Made by a program: the position numbers and the translations under genes. Of a DNA stretch of 30,743 nucleotides, positions 1 through 6,170 are shown in pieces. The notes under the pieces are model-generated. The model was not told the origin of the DNA. It searched no databases and saw nothing but the letters and a program-made list of their open reading frames with translations. Source of the DNA: a virus; IMG/VR virus record IMGVR_UViG_3300021976_000057, positions 1-30,743 of that record. One strand, 5' to 3'. Numbering within the stretch: the first letter of the stretch is position 1; every line of letters begins with the position of its first letter.

Positions 1-228
1 GGGGTAGGAAGGGGTCTAGGAGCGTGCAGGGGGCTGCCGATTTAGGAAGGGGGTATCGGAGGAGGGGTAGGGAAATGGCAGTGGGAGGGGTGGGATTAAT
101 TTTTGTACTCCGAAATAGCAGTACAGTGTAGAGGTCCGACCGGCATTTGCTGCGCGAAACTATGCCTTATCGGGGCAATTCGGGCCATTGCCAAATACGT
201 TCATCGATAGCATGGCCCGAACACAGAC
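1..228. other. Gene-free G-rich end region
   Basis: No credible reading frame lies here. The first 110 bases of the plus strand contain many runs of three to five G, and the unit TAGGAAGGGG occurs at about 5-14 and again at about 43-52. The cluster at about 65-102 has enough G-runs to form a G-quadruplex with one long loop. The segment lies beyond the stop of the last leftward gene, so it is 3' untranslated or spacer sequence. Whether it is near a genome end cannot be told from the window. Confidence 0.6.
179..221 (-). terminator. Hairpin after the last leftward gene
   Basis: TTCGGGCCAT (179-188) and ATGGCCCGAA (212-221) form a perfect 10-bp stem with a 23-nt loop, starting 8 nt past the stop of the last minus-strand gene. 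No U-tract follows on the leftward transcript, which is common for actinobacterial terminators. It is therefore a candidate terminator or mRNA 3'-end stabiliser for the leftward block. Confidence 0.5.
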
Positions 229-378
229 CTAAACGTAAAAGCAGCTGCTGCAGCACAGACAAATTAGGCCAAAAAGTGCGATGAGCCCCAGCAAAAACCA
301 CACGTGCCGGTGGCTTTTTACCTGCCGGTGGTCGGTCAGAGTGTAGCCGTTATGCTTGTAGCGCCGAGGCTTGCTCAC
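229..378 (-). CDS. Small single-pass membrane protein, 49 aa
   Basis: The GTG start at 378-376 overlaps the stop of the upstream gene as GTGA, the translational-coupling arrangement seen throughout this phage. The product has a basic N-terminal half rich in Lys, Arg and His (about residues 1-25). A hydrophobic helix follows at about residues 26-41 (VWFLLGLIALFGLICL), then a Cys/Ser-rich tail (CCSSC) ending in FYV. This is an N-in, single-pass membrane topology, with Cys residues near the membrane face that could be acylated. No family is recognised. It is the last gene of the leftward block and is followed at once by a hairpin. Confidence 0.72.
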   Translation of the reverse strand: MSKPRRYKHNGYTLTDHRQVKSHRHVWFLLGLIALFGLICLCCSSCFYV

Positions 379-575
379 TCGGGTAGCAGCTTCACTGAGA
401 CCAGGTAGTTCTTGCCATTGATCTCATTGCGGATACGGAAAAGTGCCTGGTCATCGACGGTATAGGCTCCGGTGATCGGGTGCATCGGGGCCAGAAGGCT
501 AGGCGCTACCTCGATGGCACTAGCGATTGTCTGTGCTGTCCGGAGGGTGTTCAGGTACTCGGGAACCTCAGGCAT
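375..575 (-). CDS. Hypothetical protein, 66 aa
   Basis: No family is recognised. The ATG at 575 is preceded by AAGGAGGTG, a near-perfect Shine-Dalgarno sequence and one of the strongest in the block. The product is soluble and of mixed alpha/beta character. The C-terminal half (ALFRIRNEINGKNYLVSVKL) looks like two beta strands. It overlaps the upstream gene by 8 nt and is coupled to the downstream membrane-protein gene by GTGA. Confidence 0.75.
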   Translation of the reverse strand: MPEVPEYLNTLRTAQTIASAIEVAPSLLAPMHPITGAYTVDDQALFRIRNEINGKNYLVSVKLLPE

Positions 576-795
576 CGGGCACCTCCTTCATCTCAAACCC
601 TGTGACCTTGGTGCCGCCCTCGCAGGAGGGGATGATCTCAACCTCGCAGTGCGCGATCAGATCACAGAGGTTGAGGAGTTCATCTGCGGGAACCCGCAGA
701 GCAGTTGATTGGTACTTGTTGTGGCTGTAGGCAACCTCCCACCCGTCGTCATTGGGCATCTTCTTGATGGTCCAGGGTCCAGAGGTAGTTGCCAT
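568..795 (-). CDS. Hypothetical protein, 75 aa
   Basis: A small acidic soluble protein with no recognised family. Its start shares one base with the stop of the preceding gene (TGATG), so reinitiation is likely; the only SD-like sequence, GGAAAGGAG, lies rather far upstream. An early segment (WTIKKMPNDDGWEVAYSHN) looks like a beta hairpin and is followed by an ADELLNLCDLI helix. Two Cys residues occur but form no zinc pattern. Confidence 0.72.
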   Translation of the reverse strand: MATTSGPWTIKKMPNDDGWEVAYSHNKYQSTALRVPADELLNLCDLIAHCEVEIIPSCEGGTKVTGFEMKEVPDA

Positions 796-968
796 CAGAC
801 GCCAAGGCTCCTTTCCCAGCCGCCCCGCATGTACTCGGAGTAAGTTTGCTCGCCGTAGTTCCTCAGCACCCAGACCTTGAATGCCTCGTAGTCTGCCTCG
901 GTGGGCTCTTGGTCCCAGTTGTCGGGGTCGCGCTGCTGGATGGCTTGGAACTGTACGATATTGGCCAT
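795..968 (-). CDS. Hypothetical protein, 57 aa
   Basis: A longer in-frame extension upstream reads into the neighbouring gene. The ATG at 968 is chosen because it overlaps the upstream stop as TAATG and has GGAAAGG about 10 nt before it. The product is acidic and probably helical (TEADYEAFKVWVLRNYGEQ), with aromatic residues throughout. No family is recognised. Confidence 0.68.
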   Translation of the reverse strand: MANIVQFQAIQQRDPDNWDQEPTEADYEAFKVWVLRNYGEQTYSEYMRGGWERSLGV

Positions 969-1456
969 TAGTAGAGCACCTTTCCGAAGAGTGCGATCTG
1001 CACGACGGTCATGGCGCAACCAAAGTCCAGGTATCCGGCATCGTTCCACAGGTCTCCCTGGGCGATCAGGTCCTTGGTCTCCTTCTCGATCCACAGATCC
1101 TGGTGGGTGCCGTACCGGATCATCGTGAGCCCGGACTCCAGGACCTTGTGCGTAAGCTGGTACTCGTCTTCATGCGAGTTGAACTTCACCGTTGCCTGGA
1201 TGGGGCTCTCCGCCGTGTGGTAGTGCAGCAGTCGCATCCAGGGAGCGGAGTCACCGGACTCGACCGCAGTGGTGATGATGTCATCCAGGAACTCGTTGCG
1301 AGGTGTCGAGCCCTCTGTGATCAGCGCCTCCTTGATGGACAGGTAGGTCTCCTGCCGGGTCCGGGAGACCAAGCCGAACAGGATGCGCTCGATATCCCGC
1401 ATCTGGGTCTCATCGGCATTGAGGTAGAGCCGTAGCTGGGTGATTGTCTTTTCCAT
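968..1456 (-). CDS. Hypothetical protein, 162 aa
   Basis: The start at 1456 is supported by GCAGGAGGC about 6 nt upstream. The product is predominantly helical, with an N-terminal segment (LNADETQMRDIERILFGLV) and a second helix around LDDIITTAVESGD. A mixed alpha/beta middle follows, then a C-terminus ending in a hydrophobic strand (MTVVQIALFGKVLY). It has no cysteine clusters and no enzymatic motif I can identify. It is the third largest protein in the leftward block. Confidence 0.75.
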   Translation of the reverse strand: MEKTITQLRLYLNADETQMRDIERILFGLVSRTRQETYLSIKEALITEGSTPRNEFLDDIITTAVESGDSAPWMRLLHYHTAESPIQATVKFNSHEDEYQLTHKVLESGLTMIRYGTHQDLWIEKETKDLIAQGDLWNDAGYLDFGCAMTVVQIALFGKVLY

Positions 1457-1468
1457 TGTTGCCTCCTG

Positions 1469-1639
1469 CTAGTAGTTCGGGTTCTTGCGGCCTACCCGTA
1501 GCCAATATGCTTCGTAGATGTGCTTGTACTCGGGGCGAACGATGCAGCCAAATGCTAGGCCGCCTCGCATGGAGGTCAGGTGCCGCTGGTAGCGGAGCCA
1601 CTGTAGGCGCCGCACATTGCGCGTTTTGTGTCGACTCAT
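1469..1639 (-). CDS. Small basic protein, 56 aa
   Basis: ATG at 1639, with AAGGAG 5 nt upstream overlapping the stop of the preceding gene (TAAGGAGACGCAATG); it ends with TAG at 1469-1471. The product is strongly basic, with an Arg/His/Lys-rich first half (MSRHKTRNVRRLQWLRYQRH) and a Tyr-rich second half. The composition fits a nucleic-acid-binding or ribosome-associated peptide, but that is only inference. It sits tightly between two leftward genes. Confidence 0.7.
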   Translation of the reverse strand: MSRHKTRNVRRLQWLRYQRHLTSMRGGLAFGCIVRPEYKHIYEAYWLRVGRKNPNY

Positions 1640-1648
1640 TGCGTCTCC

Positions 1649-1945
1649 TTACTTGTGGCTGGCGCGGTGCCGAGCGATGTGGCGCAGGGCACGCTCACGT
1701 GTTGTGTACCCTGAGCCTCGCGTCTCTTGGCGACCGGTGCCGGGGATAGGCGGGCAGTCGGCGCATAGGATGCGCCATTCCTCCGGTACGTCGGGGGTAG
1801 AGACTACCCACAGGGTCGCAACGGGCTTCTGTTCGGATGCAGGGACGTTGGGCAGGGGGTAGACAAGGTACGTCTTGAGATACTTAGTGCGGAGGGAGCG
1901 CTCCAGGAGGAACGCCCCCACCACCGCTGTCGGGTTCGCAGGCAC
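1649..1945 (-). CDS. Hypothetical protein, 98 aa
   Basis: GTG start at 1945 directly after the TAA of the upstream gene (TAAGTG). No other start codon is available and the SD is weak, so translation probably depends on coupling. The N-terminal half contains beta-strand-like segments (KYLKTYLVYPL, VATLWVVSTP). The C-terminal part has CADCPP, which could be half of a zinc site, and ends in an Arg/His-rich tail (ERALRHIARHRASHK). Family unknown. Confidence 0.65.
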   Translation of the reverse strand: MPANPTAVVGAFLLERSLRTKYLKTYLVYPLPNVPASEQKPVATLWVVSTPDVPEEWRILCADCPPIPGTGRQETRGSGYTTRERALRHIARHRASHK

Positions 1946-3055
1946 TTAGCCGACCGAGATCAGCTTGGCGAGCCGGATTGTCTTCGTGGTCTTGGTGCCT
2001 CGGAAGGTCAGCTGGCGCTCGCCCTTGACCACCTTCAGGACCGGGTTGGACTTCACCACATCGGCCTCCTCCTTGCCGCTGATTGTGTTCTCCCACTTGA
2101 CAGTCTTGCCCAGCACCGCCAGCAGGACCTCGGTGTCATCCGCCTTGGAGGGGTCGAACGGCAGCATCTCTCGCTTCTGCTCGACGGTCTTGATTGTGCG
2201 CGGCTTGGAGACTCGCGTGGCGACCTTGCCGAACTCGGCCTTGATCTGCTCCGGTGCGACCCGACCCCGCTGCTTGATAGCCGATGCGTTCCGCACTGCG
2301 ACGATCCGTCCCTTGTAGGCGTGAGTGATCTTGCCTTCGCCACCGAAGCAGGCACCGTTCCACCAGGAGATCGACATCACCTCCTGGTCGGCTCCCTTAC
2401 CTCGGGTGAGTAACAGCTCGACCTTGCCGGCCTCCACGTCCTGCTCGTAGGTCGCCTTCCAGGGGTGCTCGACGGCAGCCAGGTCCTTCGCCAGAGCCTT
2501 GGCCTTCAGCATCGACTTCTCGATGCCCGGTAGGGACTTGTAGATGGGGGTCTTGTTGGGCACCTTGTCCGGTGCCTTGGCCTTGATCTCCGGGATTGTC
2601 TTGACCTTGCGAGCCTCGGTCAGGGTCCGGTTCGATCCCGGGCAGCGAGTGTCGCTGTCCTTGAACTTGTGGAAGGACATCTTGCCTTCGCGCAGCGTCA
2701 CTGTGTGCTTGTAGCCGGGAACGTTGATCGGGCATCCCACGCTGGCATTCTCACGCTGCTCGCAGGCCAGTAGCGTCTCCGGGTTCATGTGCTTGGCGAC
2801 GCGGGTGCCGGACTTGAGCTTCGTGTGGATGAGGCCGCACTCGATGCAGTGCGCCTTCCCCTCCGGGGTGCCCTCTGGGGTCTGTGCGTGCTTGGGGGTT
2901 CCGCCGGTGCAACGCTCGGTGCTGTCGGCGAATACTGAGTGCCGCTTGAAGGTCTTGCCGGACGGCATCAGCTCCAGCGGAGCCGGCTTGTCGTCGGTTG
3001 TGCGGGCACAGCTGGTACACTGGTACGCGGTCGGTTCGGGCATGTCCGTTCTCAC
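1946..3055 (-). CDS. Zinc-finger-rich phage protein, 369 aa
   Basis: The largest leftward gene. The GTG at 3055 gives 369 aa; an in-frame ATG at 3043 gives 365 aa, and neither has a strong SD. Numbered from that ATG, the first 140 residues hold three repeats of one Cys/His module. These are C9-x2-C12, H35, C45; then C66-x2-C69, H85, C94; then a degenerate third with C104, H125 and C134 that lacks the second Cys of the pair. A Lys-rich helical linker follows (about 145-200). The C-terminal domain (about 205-365) is beta-rich, contains SWWNGACFGGEG, and ends in a basic tail. The modules look like tandem zinc-binding units, suggesting nucleic-acid or protein binding, but I recognise no characterised family. 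Confidence 0.8.
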   Translation of the reverse strand: MRTDMPEPTAYQCTSCARTTDDKPAPLELMPSGKTFKRHSVFADSTERCTGGTPKHAQTPEGTPEGKAHCIECGLIHTKLKSGTRVAKHMNPETLLACEQRENASVGCPINVPGYKHTVTLREGKMSFHKFKDSDTRCPGSNRTLTEARKVKTIPEIKAKAPDKVPNKTPIYKSLPGIEKSMLKAKALAKDLAAVEHPWKATYEQDVEAGKVELLLTRGKGADQEVMSISWWNGACFGGEGKITHAYKGRIVAVRNASAIKQRGRVAPEQIKAEFGKVATRVSKPRTIKTVEQKREMLPFDPSKADDTEVLLAVLGKTVKWENTISGKEEADVVKSNPVLKVVKGERQLTFRGTKTTKTIRLAKLISVG

Positions 3056-3112
3056 TTTCTGGTCGGTCGGTCGGTTAGGTCAAGTGTACTCTGTGGAGCA
3101 GCCGATGGCTAC

Positions 3113-3145
3113 AGTTGCCGGTCGATCGTACCCTACCTGGCAACT
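3113..3145 (-). terminator. Stem-loop at the end of the 59-aa gene
   Basis: AGTTGCC (3113-3119) pairs with GGCAACT (3139-3145), a 7-bp stem whose loop contains the stop codon of the 59-aa gene. No U-run follows. It may attenuate transcription or mark an mRNA end before the zinc-finger gene. Confidence 0.3.
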
Positions 3146-3312
3146 ACCCAGGTGGTCGTGGTGTCGATGAGGAAACCTCGCGGGTAGATGCGGTCTGTGA
3201 GGCTGGTGACCTTGAGGGTCACTCGGCGGGTATCGGCGCTGGAGCCGATCACCACGGCCTTGACCTTGCGGCCGTACAGGCCGGTGTAGGTTACTTTGGT
3301 CTTGAGTGGCAT
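3133..3312 (-). CDS. Small beta-rich basic protein, 59 aa
   Basis: ATG at 3312 with TAAGGAG 6 nt upstream; the stop is at 3133-3135. The sequence alternates basic and hydrophobic residues typical of a small beta barrel (MPLKTKVTYTGLYGRKVKAV, then RRVTLKVTSL and GFLIDTTTTWVVAR). The next gene upstream (3321-3701) encodes a similar all-beta protein, so the two may be a functional pair. Family unknown; an SH3-like or OB-like fold is a guess. Confidence 0.7.
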   Translation of the reverse strand: MPLKTKVTYTGLYGRKVKAVVIGSSADTRRVTLKVTSLTDRIYPRGFLIDTTTTWVVAR

Positions 3313-3320
3313 TGCTCTCC

Positions 3321-3701
3321 TTAGACGGTGAGGCGAGAGATGTTGGCGGGGTGGAACCGACGGACCTTCTTGCTGCGGTCCATCCGGACGTGGATGTACT
3401 TGGTGCCGACCTGGATGACGGTGCCGTACCTGTCACCGCTCATCCAGGCGTCGGTTGCGGGGTGTGCAACGACCCGGGTGCCCTTGAAGAGGTCGTGCGC
3501 GGGCCAAGCTATGACAGAGCCCTGGCTGTGCCGGACGGTGAAGATCTCGCCGGCCTTGCTGGTGCTCAGAGCCTTGACCCGGTAGACCCAGCCAAACGGA
3601 TCGTCCACCTTGGTGGTCAGGATCTCGCCCCTGAAGTCGAGCTGGCCATCCCAGGCCAGCACCGCGACGATTGCCGGGGGGTGCAGGATCTTGCGTCCCA
3701 T
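3321..3701 (-). CDS. Small beta-barrel-like protein, 126 aa
   Basis: The ATG at 3701 is chosen over a longer extension because it carries the exact repeated start element GAGAAGGGACCGCAATG. The product reads as successive beta strands: AIVAVLAWDGQLDFRGEILT, WVYRVKAL, EIFTVRH, TRVVAHPA, RYGTVIQVGTKYIHVRMD, KVRRFHPANISRL. The phrase GTVIQVGTKYIHVRMDRSKKVRRF resembles KOW/SH3-type barrels that handle nucleic acid. That is a fold impression only. No catalytic motif is seen. Confidence 0.75.
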   Translation of the reverse strand: MGRKILHPPAIVAVLAWDGQLDFRGEILTTKVDDPFGWVYRVKALSTSKAGEIFTVRHSQGSVIAWPAHDLFKGTRVVAHPATDAWMSGDRYGTVIQVGTKYIHVRMDRSKKVRRFHPANISRLTV

Positions 3702-3762
3702 TGCGGTCCCTTCTCGATTGAGGCCGGTCGCCTCTGCCGGGCGCCCGTGCTGGACGGGCACC
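3699..3762 (-). promoter_or_regulatory. Repeated leader: start element plus two hairpins
   Basis: In the leftward direction: a distal hairpin (arms 3740-3748 and 3754-3762, 5-nt loop), a proximal hairpin GAGGC/GCCTC (3720-3724 and 3730-3734), then GAGAAGGGACCGCAATG (3699-3715) ending in the start codon. The distal arms are identical to those of the leader at 4059-4088. The 17-nt start element recurs exactly at 5217-5233 and 5501-5517. Confidence 0.7.
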
Positions 3763-3772
3763 CTACAGATGC

Positions 3773-4015
3773 TCACCAGACGAAGGTGGCGTCCACCCGT
3801 ACCTCGGTGGGGATCTGTCCGGAGTGCCCCTCCACCGCCAGGTCCTCCTTGCGGAAGTACAGGGAGTGCCCGTCGCCATCCGCGTACCGGACGGCGCCCT
3901 TGGTGACCTTGTTCTGCTTCAGAACGTAGGTCTTGTCGGGCTGCGGGGTGGGCTCGGCGGCAGCGGTGTCGGTGGCGGGGGTCTTGCGCTGCGCAGGGGT
4001 GCGGTTCGTGGTCAT
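3773..4015 (-). CDS. Hypothetical protein, 80 aa
   Basis: ATG at 4015 with GGAGGACCG just upstream; the frame continues further upstream only through the hairpin region, so that extension is rejected. The first 30 residues are Thr/Pro/Ala-rich and probably disordered (TPAQRKTPATDTAAAEPTPQ). The rest (about 30-80) is a compact beta-rich domain with TYVLKQNKVTKGAVRYADG and a C-terminal VRVDATFVW strand. Small phage proteins of this shape are often DNA mimics or head/replication accessory factors, but no family is recognised here. Confidence 0.72.
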   Translation of the reverse strand: MTTNRTPAQRKTPATDTAAAEPTPQPDKTYVLKQNKVTKGAVRYADGDGHSLYFRKEDLAVEGHSGQIPTEVRVDATFVW

Positions 4016-4088
4016 GGTCGGTCCTCCATCGTTTTGGATTGGAGCAATCGCTCCGATTGGCGCCCGTACCCGGGGAGGGACGGGCACC
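4013..4088 (-). promoter_or_regulatory. Repeated leader, variant start element with two hairpins
   Basis: Distal hairpin with arms GGCGCCCGT (4059-4067) and ACGGGCACC (4080-4088): 9 bp including one wobble, with a 12-nt loop. The proximal hairpin is GGAGC/GCTCC (4041-4045 and 4050-4054). Then comes the variant start element GGAGGACCGACCATG (4013-4027). The architecture matches the leader at 3699-3762, but the start element is nearer to a canonical SD. Confidence 0.6.
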
Positions 4089-4102
4089 GCTCGCAGGGAT
4101 CC

Positions 4103-4303
4103 TCAGCGCACGCTGTCGAGCAGGTACTTGCGGAACTGCGGGTCGGACAGGCCGGGCACCGGGAGGTCAGCAAAGAATGAGTCGATCATCCTCAGCGCCT
4201 GTTCCGGTCCGGAGCCCATCGACACCAGCCCCTCGAACCAGACCCGGAGGACCAGCTCTACCTCCGAGAATTGTATCTCGTTGTCTGAAATGCGTTCCAT
4301 CAT
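4103..4303 (-). CDS. Hypothetical helical protein, 66 aa
   Basis: ATG at 4303 overlaps the stop of the upstream gene (ATGATGG), with GAGGAG 3-4 nt upstream; ATG at 4300 is an alternative start one codon later. The sequence is mainly helical and acidic (EIQFSEVELVLRVWFEGLVS, EQALRMIDSFFADL). Family unknown. Its C-terminus is followed by the hairpin leader of the next gene. Confidence 0.72.
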   Translation of the reverse strand: MMERISDNEIQFSEVELVLRVWFEGLVSMGSGPEQALRMIDSFFADLPVPGLSDPQFRKYLLDSVR

Positions 4304-4554
4304 TTCTCCTCTTCTTCTCGATTGACCCTTGCGGTCGGTGGGGTGGGCATCACTTGGTACGGCAGGATCTCCCAGGCGGTACCGTCGCTCAGGAGAATGC
4401 CTACGGTGTCTTCGCCATCGTCGTAGTCCACCTCGGTGATGAGCAGGTCGACATCACCGATTGGGATGCCCGCCCCTGACTCCTTGAAGCCTTCAAGGGC
4501 GACCATCATCTGCAGAGCGATGGCCTCTGCGATCTCGGCTGCCTCTTGTCTCAT
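4300..4554 (-). CDS. Hypothetical protein, 84 aa
   Basis: The ATG at 4554 is chosen because it overlaps the upstream stop as ATGA; a start ten codons earlier is possible but would lengthen the overlap. An N-terminal helix (RQEAAEIAEAIALQMMVALEGFK) is followed by beta strands (DVDLLITEVDYDDGEDTVGI, GTAWEILPYQV) and a charged tail of REEEEK. The tail codons GAGGAG also serve as the SD of the next gene. Family unknown. Confidence 0.72.
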   Translation of the reverse strand: MRQEAAEIAEAIALQMMVALEGFKESGAGIPIGDVDLLITEVDYDDGEDTVGILLSDGTAWEILPYQVMPTPPTARVNREEEEK

Positions 4555-4787
4555 GCCATCTCCAATCCGTGGTCGAGGCCGCACTGCCCGTGCGCAACTA
4601 CCGTGTGGAGCACTTTGCCGTGGACCTCGATGCTGTTGACGGGATGAGGAAGTGTGAATTCGCCCATCTCGTCATCGGCATCCTCGCCGCAGATCTGGCA
4701 GATTGCGATGCTGCCATCTGCATATTCCAGAAGGGCATAGATTGGGTTGGGCATCCGTGGCTGTGACTCATCGAACCGGCGGGTCAT
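4551..4787 (-). CDS. Putative zinc-binding small protein, 78 aa
   Basis: ATG at 4787 with GGAGGGGG about 4 nt upstream. Beta strands (PIYALLEYADGSIAICQICGED) carry a CQIC pair. A downstream HxH-type segment (LHTVVAHGQCGLDH) supplies further His and Cys, so a single zinc site is plausible. It is coupled by ATGA overlaps on both sides. Function unknown. Confidence 0.72.
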   Translation of the reverse strand: MTRRFDESQPRMPNPIYALLEYADGSIAICQICGEDADDEMGEFTLPHPVNSIEVHGKVLHTVVAHGQCGLDHGLEMA

Positions 4788-4969
4788 TGCCCCCTCCTGC
4801 TGAGCTGGTAGCTTGCGTACGTGCTGAACGGGTAGTCACAGAGGTCGTGGTCGTGCGTGACCTGATCGGAGATCAGCCCCTTGAAACGATCGTATGTATC
4901 CTCACGCAGATCGAAATCCGGGATGGCCTCGTGCACGCCGTCGTAGTCAAGGTCGTCGTCTGGCTCCAT
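4784..4969 (-). CDS. Hypothetical acidic protein, 61 aa
   Basis: The ATG at 4969 shares a base with the stop of the membrane-protein gene upstream (TGATG). A longer frame upstream is an antisense or alternate-frame extension and is not used. The first 25 residues are very acidic (EPDDDLDYDGVHEAIPDFDL). The C-terminal half is Tyr- and His-containing (YPFSTYASYQLSRRG). The ATGA overlap with the next gene supports co-translation. Family unknown. Confidence 0.68.
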   Translation of the reverse strand: MEPDDDLDYDGVHEAIPDFDLREDTYDRFKGLISDQVTHDHDLCDYPFSTYASYQLSRRGQ

Positions 4970-5106
4970 CAGACACACGTCACTTCCGGTCGGATGGCGA
5001 GCGAGAGCATGACGCTCAGGGTGATGGCGACTGCCATGAAGCCAATGACCAGCAGGCCGATCAGCGCCATGCGTCCGGGGGAGGTGCTGTGCTGCTGGTT
5101 GCTCAT
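4969..5106 (-). CDS. Small single-pass membrane protein, 45 aa
   Basis: ATG at 5106 overlaps the preceding stop as ATGA, with AGGGGGC upstream. Residues about 13-37 form one transmembrane helix (MALIGLLVIGFMAVAITLSV and onward) after a polar Ser/Gln/His-rich N-terminus. There is no signal-peptidase motif. It is one of three tiny membrane proteins in the leftward block (the others are at 229-378 and 6885-7013). Such proteins can act in superinfection exclusion or lysis timing, but nothing in the sequence decides this. Confidence 0.72.
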   Translation of the reverse strand: MSNQQHSTSPGRMALIGLLVIGFMAVAITLSVMLSLAIRPEVTCV

Positions 5107-5219
5107 TTGCTCTGCCCCCTGTCCTGCCGGTGCCGGCGGTTGATGCACCCGGCCTTGACCGTGGCCTTGCGGCGGGCATCCTTGCGGTCGTAGTACCGCG
5201 TGATGCGGTCCTCGTCCAT
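5103..5219 (-). CDS. Very small basic protein, 38 aa
   Basis: The ATG at 5219 carries an exact copy of the start element GAGAAGGGACCGCAATG, and the stop overlaps the next gene as ATGA. This is strong evidence that a 38-residue frame is really translated. About a third of the residues are Lys, Arg or His (DRITRYYDRKDARRKAT, INRRHRQDRG), with one Cys. Possibly a nucleic-acid-binding peptide; no family is recognised. Confidence 0.68.
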   Translation of the reverse strand: MDEDRITRYYDRKDARRKATVKAGCINRRHRQDRGQSK

Positions 5220-5278
5220 TGCGGTCCCTTCTCTTGGGAGGCCAATTCCTCCTGTGCCGCCCCACCGGAGTGGGACGG
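5217..5278 (-). promoter_or_regulatory. Repeated leader: start element plus two hairpins
   Basis: Distal hairpin with arms 5257-5265 and 5270-5278 (nine positions with one C/A mismatch, loop CGGA). Proximal hairpin GGAGG/CCTCC (5237-5241 and 5248-5252). Then GAGAAGGGACCGCAATG (5217-5233). Same order of parts as at 3699-3762, with unrelated stem sequences. Confidence 0.68.
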
Positions 5279-5299
5279 GTCAGCAGGCATCGGCTCCAG

Positions 5300-5503
5300 C
5301 TACTTGACCTTGACGACCTTGCCGTCCTTCATCGTCACCTGGGCGTACCAGGTGTGCGGTTCGGGGTAGTGCGGCCCTTCCAGGTACTCGATGCCGTCCG
5401 TTGCCGGGGTGCCGAGGGCCGGTGCGTAGATGGTGACCTCTTTGCCGGCGGCAACAGCTTCCCTGAGGGCCTTCTTGGTCCTGAAGTTCTCCCTAGCGTA
5501 CAT
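5300..5503 (-). CDS. Hypothetical protein, 67 aa
   Basis: The ATG at 5503 is selected because it ends an exact copy of GAGAAGGGACCGCAATG; the upstream extension runs through the leader. A basic N-terminal helix (MYARENFRTKKALREAVAAG) is followed by beta strands (EVTIYAPALGTP, TWYAQVTMKDGKVVKVK). This helix-plus-sheet layout with a Gly-rich turn is common in small phage regulators. No family is assigned. Confidence 0.73.
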   Translation of the reverse strand: MYARENFRTKKALREAVAAGKEVTIYAPALGTPATDGIEYLEGPHYPEPHTWYAQVTMKDGKVVKVK

Positions 5504-5585
5504 TGCGGTCCCTTCTCTAAGCCGAATGTTCCTCACCAACCCACACGCATACCTGAGAGGCTTGTGGGCCGGGACCATCATTCGG
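5501..5585 (-). promoter_or_regulatory. Repeated leader: start element with inverted repeats
   Basis: The exact start element GAGAAGGGACCGCAATG occupies 5501-5517. Upstream in the leftward direction, CCGAATG (5522-5528) pairs with CATTCGG (5579-5585), enclosing CCCACA/TGTGGG (5540-5545 and 5563-5568). The stems are weaker than in the other leaders. Confidence 0.55.
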
Positions 5586-5586
5586 A

Positions 5587-6099
5587 TCAGGCTTGCTTGC
5601 CAGGACTTGGGCAGTCATTGCCAGCGTAGTGCTCCTTCATGGCAGCGAAGGTCGGTAGGTGCTTGCCGCAGGTGCAGGCGCCGGGTCCTGCCCACTCGTC
5701 CTTGTGCGGGCACCATCCCATGTTCGGGGTGCTGACGTCCGGGATGATGTAGTGCTGCCAGAACAGCGCCTCTGTCGAGATGTCGGCGCCGCAGGTGTGG
5801 CACTCGGGATTGATGTGCCGCTTCAGGCCCTCGTAGTCTCGGCGGGTGCGCTCAGGGAGCATGTCCCAGTGCGTACGCTGGGGGTGCTCCCTGGCCCACT
5901 TCCTCATCCACTGTCTGGCGTCGTAGCTGACCATATGGGCCAGGTACTGTAGGCGCCGGGCATCGAGGTACCGCATCTCTGGTTCCATCTGGAAGACGCT
6001 GATGTGATTCAGCAGCTCCTCCAGAAACGGCAGTTCGGGTGGGTCTGGGCTCGGTACCTCGGACTCATGGGGTCCGGAGGTAGGCGTGACCTCGTGCAT
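5587..6099 (-). CDS. Putative zinc-finger protein, 170 aa
   Basis: ATG at 6099 follows the variant start element GAGAAAGGGACCGTTATG. The N-terminus (1-25) is Pro/Ser/Glu-rich and probably flexible. Residues about 25-98 are helical (DARRLQYLAHMVSYDARQWM and neighbours). Two Cys/His groups follow: C100-x2-C103 with C130 and H132, and then C142-x-C144, H157, C163, the latter resembling a C2HC finger. The arrangement suggests two zinc sites used for nucleic-acid or protein contact. No enzymatic signature is seen. Confidence 0.76.
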   Translation of the reverse strand: MHEVTPTSGPHESEVPSPDPPELPFLEELLNHISVFQMEPEMRYLDARRLQYLAHMVSYDARQWMRKWAREHPQRTHWDMLPERTRRDYEGLKRHINPECHTCGADISTEALFWQHYIIPDVSTPNMGWCPHKDEWAGPGACTCGKHLPTFAAMKEHYAGNDCPSPGKQA

Positions 6100-6163
6100 A
6101 ACGGTCCCTTTCTCGACGGAGCTGATTGCTCCCCTACCCGGGCGCCCCGTACGCCCGGAGTAG
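6097..6163 (-). promoter_or_regulatory. Repeated leader: start element plus two hairpins
   Basis: Distal hairpin CTACCCGGGCG / CGCCCGGAGTAG (6134-6144 and 6152-6163, one bulge). Proximal hairpin GGAGC/GCTCC (6118-6122 and 6128-6132), resembling the proximal hairpin at 4041-4054. Start element variant at 6097-6114. Confidence 0.65.
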
Positions 6164-6170
6164 GCAGCCT

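Noticed and set aside
881-1435. Plus-strand frame of 184 codons
   Set aside because: It lies opposite well-supported minus-strand genes with SDs and stop-start overlaps. No plus-strand promoter or SD is seen.
3306-3929. Plus-strand frame of 207 codons
   Set aside because: It covers several minus-strand genes and their conserved leaders, and its product has no recognisable features.
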